Assembly: GCA_002392705.1 (NCBI GenBank)
Contig: DGHP01000158.1
Coordinates: 2,409 to 7,577 of the forward strand
DNA from: Lachnospiraceae bacterium UBA3845
Lineage (GTDB): Bacteria > Bacillota > Clostridia > Lachnospirales > Lachnospiraceae
Direction of reading: 5' to 3'
DNA: 5,169 bases
This document shows positions 1 to 4,982 of this stretch, piece after piece. Position numbers and translations under genes: made by a program. Within the stretch, counting starts at the first letter, position 1, and every line of letters starts with the position of its first letter. The notes under the pieces are model-generated. The model made no database searches. It was not told the DNA's origin and was given only the letters and a program-made list of their open reading frames with translations.

Positions 1-95
1 TATACAGGCCGAGGGGCTCCTTCAGGCAGGCTTAAAGCAGCAGCGGGGGTCCGGAGGCAGAATTCGGAAGACAGATAAAAAAGAGGATAGACAGA
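1..95 (+). other. 5' flank, possibly the tail of an upstream gene
   Basis: This is the stretch before the first complete gene. Two + frames are open from the left edge. One stops with TAA at 76-78, which would leave a normal 17-base gap to the next start. The other stays open to a TGA at 128-130 and would overlap the next gene by 35 bases; its first residues (IQAEGLLQAGLKQQ) look like an amphipathic helix. Either could be the C-terminal tail of an upstream gene, but too little is present to choose or to name a family. I see no convincing promoter here, so the first gene may be transcribed from further upstream. Confidence 0.25.
81..87 (+). promoter_or_regulatory. Ribosome binding site of the metallophosphatase gene
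   Basis: AAGAGGA lies 8 bases before the ATG at 96. This is normal spacing, and it supports that start because the conserved metal motif SDVHG begins only 10 residues into the protein. Confidence 0.6.
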
Positions 96-1781
96 ATGGG
101 AAAACGGATCAGGATTCTTACAAGCAGTGATGTCCACGGCGTACTGTTTCCTTATGAGTATGCAAAGGGCGAAGGCCGCAGCTGGGGCCTTGCGAAGCTT
201 GCCGGCCTGATCCGCTCCCTTCGGGGACCGGACACGGTTCTCATTGACAATGGCGACACCCTGGAAGGGTCGCCTCTTTCTTTTTACCATTACGCGCAGC
301 GCCCGTCGGAGACAAGCCCCATGACGGCGGCCATGGCCATGATGCACTATGATTTTGTCAACCTTGGGAACCACGACTTTGACTATGGCCCCGGCGCGCT
401 TTTTCAGCATCTTGAAAAGAGCGGCGCCCGCTGCCTGTGCGTGAATATTAGTTACCGGGACAGGCCGCTGGGATCCTGCGAGCTTCGCAGGATCTGCGGG
501 AAAAAGCTTGCTTTTTTCGCGGTCTGCACCCAGTATGTGCCGAACTGGGAGCCGGCGGATAAGATGGAGGGCTTCGCCTTCAGGGATGCTTTTGAGAGCG
601 CCCGCGAGACGGCAGAGATGATCAGGGAGAAGGAAGATCCGGATTATCTGATCTGCATCTACCACGGAGGCTTTGAGAAAGATCCTCTCACGGGGGAGAT
701 TATATCGGAAACGGATGAAAATGAAGGCTTCCGCATGCTGACTTCGATTCCTGAGATCGACATTCTCATCACGGGCCACCAGCACAGAAAATATTGCGGA
801 GTTTTCCACAGAGCGGAGGGCAGCGGGCCGACCGGTGGAGTTTTCCCGGAAGCGAAGAGCGGGGAGATATCCGACGGGAGTGCAGGAGAAGTTCCGGAGG
901 GAAGGGGGGAGAAAGACTGTGCGGGAGCAGAAAAAAAAGCTTCCGGTACGGTCTTCACACAGACACGGGATAACGGCGTGGAGCTTTCCTGCATCGAGAT
1001 CGACCCGGAGACGGGAAGGATCTGCGCGCGGATTCTGCCTGCTGACGCGGAGCCGGATCAGGAACTTCTGCTGGCGGCAGAGGCGGAAGAGAAAGACTGC
1101 CAGAGCTGGCTGGACCAGCCGCTTGGACGGTCGGAGACCGATCTGCGTGTCAGGGACGAATTCGACGGGCGCCTTCACAAGTCCCAGCTGATCACTTTCC
1201 TGAACCGGGTTCAGATGGAGATCAGCGGGGCACAGCTGGCAGGAAGCGCTCTGTTCCAGGGCGCCTGCGGCTTCGGGACAGAGATTACCATGCGGGATCT
1301 CGTATCCACTTATTCCTTCCCGAATACCCTGGCGGTCAAACGGATCTCCGGCAGAGTCCTGAAGGCTTATCTGGAGAAATGCGCGGAATTCTGGGCCCTG
1401 GACGGTGGCCGGATCGTTGTGAGCGAACGCTTCGAAAAGCCGGTTCCCATGTATTTCAATTACGACATGCTGGACGGCGTGCAGTATACGATCGATGTAT
1501 CCAGACCTGTCGGGAGCAGGATTGTGAGACTGGAAACCCTGCCTGTCCCAGGGCAGGAGGGCGGTTTACAGCCGCCCTGCGCGGTTACGGACGATATGGA
1601 GTTCACCCTTGCGGTCAACAATTACCGTGCGTCCGGCGGAGGCGGCTTCGATATGCTCAGGGACGCGCCCACGATCCGCGAGATTCCGGTATCCATGGTG
1701 GATCTCCTCGCCGAATATATCATGAAGCACCGGGTCATCCGTTTTGAGCCGGTCAGCAATATTCGTGTAACTGCGGGATGA
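96..1781 (+). CDS. Cytoplasmic metallophosphatase, 5'-nucleotidase / 2',3'-cyclic phosphodiesterase family (UshA/YunD-like)
   Basis: A 561-residue two-domain phosphoesterase that probably hydrolyses nucleotides or related phosphate esters with a dinuclear metal centre. The N-terminal calcineurin-like domain (about residues 5-310) shows the full ligand set in order: SDVHG (D12, H14), NGD (D54), GNHDFD (N92, with H93 and D96 as the likely catalytic pair), YHGG (H190) and GHQH (H228, H230). The C-terminal nucleotidase domain (about 345-550) carries YSFPNTL (406-412) and NYRASGGGGFDM (509-520), where F408 and F518 sit where aromatic residues stack on the base in this family. There is no signal peptide, lipobox or cell-wall anchor, so unlike secreted UshA it should act in the cytoplasm, as expected for YunD-type proteins. 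Residues about 240-283 form a Gly/Glu/Ser/Lys-rich insertion between GHQH and the strand GTVFTQTRDNG. The stop overlaps an ATG (ATGA at 1778-1781), but the next gene probably starts later. The family is certain; the substrate is not. Confidence 0.9.
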   Translation: MGKRIRILTSSDVHGVLFPYEYAKGEGRSWGLAKLAGLIRSLRGPDTVLIDNGDTLEGSPLSFYHYAQRPSETSPMTAAMAMMHYDFVNLGNHDFDYGPGALFQHLEKSGARCLCVNISYRDRPLGSCELRRICGKKLAFFAVCTQYVPNWEPADKMEGFAFRDAFESARETAEMIREKEDPDYLICIYHGGFEKDPLTGEIISETDENEGFRMLTSIPEIDILITGHQHRKYCGVFHRAEGSGPTGGVFPEAKSGEISDGSAGEVPEGRGEKDCAGAEKKASGTVFTQTRDNGVELSCIEIDPETGRICARILPADAEPDQELLLAAEAEEKDCQSWLDQPLGRSETDLRVRDEFDGRLHKSQLITFLNRVQMEISGAQLAGSALFQGACGFGTEITMRDLVSTYSFPNTLAVKRISGRVLKAYLEKCAEFWALDGGRIVVSERFEKPVPMYFNYDMLDGVQYTIDVSRPVGSRIVRLETLPVPGQEGGLQPPCAVTDDMEFTLAVNNYRASGGGGFDMLRDAPTIREIPVSMVDLLAEYIMKHRVIRFEPVSNIRVTAG

Positions 1782-1854
1782 CATTCCTTTTTCAGACATC
1801 GACGCAGATCCGTGAGGTCAGGCATAAGAGGAATGCAGAAAACAAACCTTTTAC

Positions 1855-1860
1855 AGGAGA
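1855..1860 (+). promoter_or_regulatory. Ribosome binding site that sets the start of the P-loop gene
   Basis: AGGAGA lies 4 bases before the ATG at 1865 and 7 bases before the ATG at 1868. The in-frame ATG at 1778, which overlaps the preceding stop, has only a weak purine stretch (GCGGG) directly before it. This site therefore argues for the later starts, with 1868 the better spaced of the two. Confidence 0.65.
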
Positions 1861-1864
1861 ACAG

Positions 1865-2842
1865 ATGATGAAACATACTTTTGACGTAGTACTTCTGACA
1901 GCGCTTCCGGCCAGCGGCAAGTCGGAGATCCGCAATTTTCTTGCGCATATTGAGCCGGAGCGCCTGATGAAGGAGTTTCATATCGGGGATAATCTCCAGC
2001 TGGACGATTTCCCCTATGTGAATTTTATGAGAAGAATCGACGAGGAACTCAGCCTTCTCTCAGAGGAGCGGGTTTTTTATCCGACCAATGAAGATCCCTT
2101 CTTTGACGGCCGGGACTGGGGAACCCTGACAGCCCTGCTGTCCGAGGATTACCATGACCTGCTGAATCGTACAAAGGTTCAGGCGGACAGTCCCGCGGAA
2201 TATCTCTTTGAGCGGATCGACAGGGCGGGCATGACGGCCGGCATCCGTCCCCGGATGTCCCTTCTGAAGGAAGCGGTCCGGAAAGCGCTGGCGAAGGCAC
2301 TGGACGCTGAGGCGCAGGAGGTCATAGACCTGAAGCAGAAGCAGTATACGGACGATCTGGAAGGAAAGACGATTATAATCGAGTGCGCCAGAGGCGGGCC
2401 GGACGGAAGCAGTATGCCGCTGACCGGGACGGCAGGCTACCAGTACTATTTCAGCAATCTGGCACCGGACCTTCTGGATCATGCGGTCTGCCTCTACATC
2501 AAGGTGACGCCGGAGGAGAGCAGGCGCAAGAATTTTGCCAGGGCAAACCCGGACGATCCCTCATCCAACCTTTTCCACGGAACACCGCTTCCGGTCATGA
2601 TGCAGGACTACGGCTGCGATGATATGGAATACCTCTGCAGCCAGGCTGAGAAGAAGAATACCGTGACCGTGAATGCCCATGGGAAGACCTGGGACCTTCC
2701 GGTCGGGATCTTCGACAACAGTACGGACAAGACAACCTTCCTGCGCGCCGACGAAAAGGAATGGGATCCCGCGATGGTGCAGGATGTCACGGAGGCGGTC
2801 CGCCATGCGACGGATCTCATGTGGGAGAATTATATTTCATGA
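1865..2842 (+). CDS. Uncharacterised P-loop NTPase, kinase-like
   Basis: A protein of about 325 residues that I cannot assign to a named family. It begins with a hydrophobic strand (FDVVLLTAL) leading into a Walker A motif, ALPASGKS (13-20 from the ATG at 1865). Next come an acidic site LQLDD (44-48), a mainly helical middle part (about 55-165), and a second strand with a Walker B-like end, KTIIIECARGG (168-178, E173). A third strand, VCLYIKVTPEESRRKNFAR (208-226), resembles the strand plus arginine-rich lid of small-molecule or nucleoside kinases. The conserved-looking LFHGTPLPVMMQDYG (236-250) may be a substrate loop. There is no signal peptide or membrane segment, so it is cytoplasmic. The frame is open from an ATG at 1778, but residues before 1865 look unlike protein core and the good ribosome binding site is at 1855. 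The 83-base gap to the metallophosphatase gene fits cotranscription. Zeta-toxin-like or uridine-kinase-like folds are alternatives. The P-loop call is firm, kinase activity is inferred, and the substrate is unknown. Confidence 0.8.
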   Translation: MMKHTFDVVLLTALPASGKSEIRNFLAHIEPERLMKEFHIGDNLQLDDFPYVNFMRRIDEELSLLSEERVFYPTNEDPFFDGRDWGTLTALLSEDYHDLLNRTKVQADSPAEYLFERIDRAGMTAGIRPRMSLLKEAVRKALAKALDAEAQEVIDLKQKQYTDDLEGKTIIIECARGGPDGSSMPLTGTAGYQYYFSNLAPDLLDHAVCLYIKVTPEESRRKNFARANPDDPSSNLFHGTPLPVMMQDYGCDDMEYLCSQAEKKNTVTVNAHGKTWDLPVGIFDNSTDKTTFLRADEKEWDPAMVQDVTEAVRHATDLMWENYIS

Positions 2843-2989
2843 TTTGAACTGGAATGCGGCGATATCATCGCGACCGGCACTCCGTCCGGAGTGGGTATGG
2901 GGTTCCATCCGCCGCGCTATCTGAAGGCGCGAGACGAGGTGGTCTGTGAGATCTCCGGAATCGGTTCACTCTGCAATCCGGTTATCTAA
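2843..2989 (+). pseudogene. C-terminal remnant of a fumarylacetoacetate hydrolase (FAH) family gene
   Basis: Directly after the TGA of the P-loop gene, 48 codons stay open up to a TAA at 2987-2989. They encode the family's C-terminal signature GDIIATGTPSGVGMG followed by PPRYLKARDEVVCEISGIGSLCNPVI. This matches the usual FAH end pattern of GD(I/V)IATGTPSGVG, a proline-rich turn, FLKPGD, VEVEIEGIGTLRN. Intact members are roughly 280-300 residues, so about five sixths is missing, including the part with the acidic metal ligands; the product could not be active. There is no start codon or ribosome binding site at its left edge, so it is a scar and probably not a small gene. FAH-family enzymes cleave or hydrate 2-keto acids and often sit in sugar-acid operons, so the parent gene may have belonged with eda and kdgK downstream. 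It shares the frame of the P-loop gene. Confidence 0.8.
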
Positions 2990-3108
2990 AACTGCATAAA
3001 AGAAAGGGACCGCTGCAGGGGATTGCAGGCCACACGCATATTCCACCTGGCAGCTTTGCTGGCTTAATGGGACAGTAACATTGTGATACTTTTTGTTGAA
3101 AGGGCGGT

Positions 3109-3154
3109 GTTTATTTCCGCTGAAATATGTTATTCTATACGGGACGAAATAAAC
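3109..3154. repeat. Inverted repeat around the eda promoter, operator candidate
   Basis: GTTTATTTC (3109-3117) and its exact complement GAAATAAAC (3146-3154) flank a 28-base spacer that contains the likely -10 element. Nested in it is a second small palindrome, ATTTC-cgct-GAAAT (3113-3126), and just after it AAAC-ggcct-GTTT (3151-3163), which runs into GTTTCA. The left arm would cover the -35 area and the right arm the transcription start, the usual layout for a repressor. The regulator is not in the window. A KdgR-like protein of the IclR, LacI or GntR type is a guess from the pathway. Confidence 0.4.
3128..3136 (+). promoter_or_regulatory. Likely sigma-A extended -10 promoter of eda-kdgK
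   Basis: TGTTATTCT matches the extended -10 form TGn-TATnnT, with transcription expected to start near 3143. No good -35 sits 17 bases upstream (TGTTTA at 3108-3113 is poor), which is tolerated with an extended -10. TTGAAA at 3096-3101 is a better -35 hexamer but lies 29 bases away and is not usable with this -10. Confidence 0.4.
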
Positions 3155-3181
3155 GGCCTGTTTCAGTGAGGCTGACTGAGA

Positions 3182-3188
3182 AAGGGAG
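3182..3188 (+). promoter_or_regulatory. Ribosome binding site of eda
   Basis: AAGGGAG ends 9 bases before the ATG at 3198. An out-of-frame ATG at 3191 is only 2 bases away from it and so is unlikely to be used. Confidence 0.65.
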
Positions 3189-3197
3189 ATATGCGCT

Positions 3198-3836
3198 ATG
3201 AATGATGTAATCAAGGCTTTAGGAGAATATGGCATCGTCCCGGTAGTCGTACTGAATGATGCGAAGGATGCGGAACCGCTGGCGAAGGCTCTGTGTGAAG
3301 GAGGCCTGAAGTGTGCTGAGGTTACCTTCCGTACGGCTGCTGCGGAGGAATCGATTAAAATCATGACTGAAAAGTTCCCTGAGATGCTCGTGGGCGCCGG
3401 AACCGTCCTTACCACAGAGCAGGTTGACCGCGCGGTTGCCGCAGGCGCAAAGTTCATCGTCAGCCCGGGCCTGAACCCGAAGGTCGTGAAGTACTGTGTA
3501 GAGAAAAATATACCTGTTTGCCCCGGCACCTGCACGCCTTCCGAGATGGAGCAGGCCATGGATCTGGGTCTTGATGTCGTAAAGTTCTTCCCGGCAGAGC
3601 CGTCGGGCGGCGTCAAGTTCATCAAGGCTGTGGCGGCGCCTTATACGATGCTGAAGTTCATGCCGACGGGCGGCGTGAACGCGGCGAACGTCAGGGAGTA
3701 TCTTGCCTATGACAAGATCCTCTGCTGCGGCGGAAGCTGGATGGTAAAGGGTTCCCTGATCGAGGCGGGTGAGTTCGACAAGATCGTGGAGATGACGAAG
3801 GAAGCGGCAGCGATTGTAAAAGAAGTCAGAGGATAA
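3198..3836 (+). CDS. eda: 2-dehydro-3-deoxy-phosphogluconate (KDPG) / 4-hydroxy-2-oxoglutarate aldolase
   Basis: A 212-residue class I aldolase of the KDPG/KHG family. It splits KDPG into pyruvate and glyceraldehyde-3-phosphate in the cytoplasm, the last step of hexuronate breakdown and of the Entner-Doudoroff route. The single TIM-barrel domain shows the family landmarks in order: the catalytic glutamate in EVTFRT (E41, with R45 as a likely phosphate/carboxylate contact), GAGTVLT (66-72), the SPGLNP loop (89-94), CPGTCTP (108-114), the Schiff-base lysine in VVKFFPAE (K129), PTGGV (156-160) and GGSWMV (178-183). All expected active-site residues are present and the length is normal. It is followed after 48 bases by kdgK, whose product makes its substrate, so the two form an operon. 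It is preceded by its own promoter region with operator-like repeats, so induction by sugar-acid intermediates is likely but inferred. Activity on KHG is common in the family and cannot be excluded. Confidence 0.95.
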   Translation: MNDVIKALGEYGIVPVVVLNDAKDAEPLAKALCEGGLKCAEVTFRTAAAEESIKIMTEKFPEMLVGAGTVLTTEQVDRAVAAGAKFIVSPGLNPKVVKYCVEKNIPVCPGTCTPSEMEQAMDLGLDVVKFFPAEPSGGVKFIKAVAAPYTMLKFMPTGGVNAANVREYLAYDKILCCGGSWMVKGSLIEAGEFDKIVEMTKEAAAIVKEVRG

Positions 3837-3845
3837 GAAAAGCTG

Positions 3846-3865
3846 CGGGCGGCTGCGGCTGCCCG
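3846..3865 (+). other. GC-rich intercistronic hairpin between eda and kdgK
   Basis: CGGGCGGC (3846-3853) can pair with GCTGCCCG (3858-3865) around the four-base loop TGCG: eight pairs, one of them G-U. No T-run follows, so it is not a simple terminator. In such a spot a hairpin can protect the 3' end of the upstream message or lower expression of the second gene. The role is inference; the structure is visible. Confidence 0.45.
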
Positions 3866-3871
3866 GACCGG

Positions 3872-3877
3872 AAAGGA
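3872..3877 (+). promoter_or_regulatory. Ribosome binding site of kdgK
   Basis: AAAGGA lies 7 bases before the ATG at 3885; a second, closer AGGAA at 3879-3883 is too near the start to be the main site. It starts just 6 bases after the intercistronic hairpin, so folding could affect ribosome access. Confidence 0.55.
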
Positions 3878-3884
3878 CAGGAAG

Positions 3885-4982
3885 ATGAATCTGAATTTAA
3901 GACCAGAAAATGAATGCAGGTATGACGCTGTTTCGCTGGGCGAGGTTATGCTCCGCCTGGATCCGGGCGAGGGAAGAATCCGCACGGCCAGATCCTTCCG
4001 CGCATGGGAAGGCGGCGGAGAGTACAATGTGGTCAGAGGACTGCGCAGATGCTTCGGCATGAAGACCGCGGTCATCACCGCTTTTGCTGACAATGAAGTC
4101 GGCAGGCTGATGGAAGACTTCATTCTCCAGGGTGGCGTGGATACATCCCTGATCAAGTGGATGAAGACCGACGGAATCGGCCGCGTATGCAGAAACGGTC
4201 TGAACTTTACAGAGCGCGGCTTTGGAATCCGCGGCGCGGTCGGCTGCTCTGACCGTGCGAATACGGCTATCTCCAAGGCTAAGCCGGAAGATTTTGATTT
4301 CGACTACATTTTCGGTGAGCTTGGCGCAAGATGGCTTCACACAGGCGGAATCTATGCCGCTCTGTCCGAGCAGTCCTGCGAGACGATCATCGCTGCGATC
4401 AAGACCGCTAAAAAATATGGCACGGTTGTATCCTACGATCTGAATTACAGACCTTCCATGTGGAGCGCAATCGGCGGTCTTGACAAGTGCAGGGAAGTCA
4501 ATAAGGAGATCGCCCCGTATGTCGACGTTATGATCGGGAATGAGGAGGATTTCACAGCCTGCCTCGGCTTCGAGATTGAAGGAAATGAAGAAGGCCTCAA
4601 GAAGCTGAACATCGACGGATACAAGAAGATGATCAACGAGGCGGCCAGGACCTATCCGAACTTCAAGGCCGTGGCGACCACCCTCCGCACCGTTAAGACC
4701 GCCACAGTCAATGACTGGAAGGCAATCTGCTGGGCGGACGGCGAGATCTACAAGTCTCTTGAGTTCAACGGTCTGGAGATTCTTGACAGAGTCGGCGGCG
4801 GCGACTCCTTTGCGTCCGGCCTGGTATACGGCCTGATGACAACGGGAGATGCCCAGACGGCAGTTAACTATGGCGCGGCCCATGGCGCTCTTGCCATGAC
4901 CACGCCCGGCGATACCACCATGGCATCCAAAAAGGAAGTGGAAGCCATTATGGGCGGTGCGGGAGCGCGTGTTAATCGCTGA
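3885..4982 (+). CDS. kdgK: 2-keto-3-deoxygluconate kinase, PfkB/ribokinase family
   Basis: A 365-residue carbohydrate kinase that most likely phosphorylates 2-keto-3-deoxygluconate (KDG) to KDPG with ATP in the cytoplasm. PfkB features in order: an N-terminal strand YDAVSLGEVMLRLDP (13-27), the substrate-side glycine motif EGGGEYNV (42-49), DLNYRP (185-190), IGNEED (217-222) which is typical before the ATP-binding half, and the signature RVGGGDSFASG (302-312) with catalytic base D307 and the anion hole. In the usual signature GAGDSF the second residue is Ala; here it is Gly, a variant seen in clostridial KDG kinases, and not a defect. TTPGD (339-343) lies near the end. It is somewhat longer than E. 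coli KdgK (about 310 residues), mainly in the central part. Its partner eda directly upstream supports KDG as the substrate over fructose or ribose, and 2-dehydro-3-deoxygalactonate remains a possible alternative. The frame is intact and a strong stem-loop follows. Confidence 0.9.
   Translation: MNLNLRPENECRYDAVSLGEVMLRLDPGEGRIRTARSFRAWEGGGEYNVVRGLRRCFGMKTAVITAFADNEVGRLMEDFILQGGVDTSLIKWMKTDGIGRVCRNGLNFTERGFGIRGAVGCSDRANTAISKAKPEDFDFDYIFGELGARWLHTGGIYAALSEQSCETIIAAIKTAKKYGTVVSYDLNYRPSMWSAIGGLDKCREVNKEIAPYVDVMIGNEEDFTACLGFEIEGNEEGLKKLNIDGYKKMINEAARTYPNFKAVATTLRTVKTATVNDWKAICWADGEIYKSLEFNGLEILDRVGGGDSFASGLVYGLMTTGDAQTAVNYGAAHGALAMTTPGDTTMASKKEVEAIMGGAGARVNR

Larger units (their letters stand above)
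2990..3197 (+). promoter_or_regulatory. Intergenic control region upstream of eda-kdgK
   Basis: These 208 bases hold no gene on either strand that I can support. The first part (2990-3074) contains only short potential hairpins, such as CTGCA/TGCAG around 3013-3028 and CAGC-TTT-GCTG near 3052-3062, neither with a T-run. The second half is AT-rich and holds a 15-base imperfect palindrome (3075-3089), a 9-base inverted repeat (3109-3117 with 3146-3154), a likely extended -10 element (3128-3136) and the ribosome binding site of eda. No clear terminator for the upstream genes is visible, so some readthrough into eda is possible. Confidence 0.5.

Noticed and set aside
304..312. GGGDSF in place of GAGDSF in KdgK (residue numbers) as a missing key residue
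   Set aside because: The catalytic Asp and anion-hole glycines are kept, and Gly at this position is a known variant in KDG kinases of this type.
931..938. A8 run in the metallophosphatase gene as a programmed frameshift or phase-variation site
   Set aside because: The zero frame is intact and encodes the full conserved protein. A -1 shift would reach a stop within about 12 codons, and no stimulatory structure is evident.
1778..1864. Start of the P-loop gene at the ATGA overlap with the upstream stop
   Set aside because: Translational coupling is possible, but the ribosome binding site there is weak, the added 29 residues look like noncoding translation, and a good site precedes the ATGs at 1865/1868.
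2966..3625. Minus-strand open frame of 219 codons across the eda promoter
   Set aside because: It runs antisense to eda and through its control region, with a composition typical of a shadow frame and no motif.
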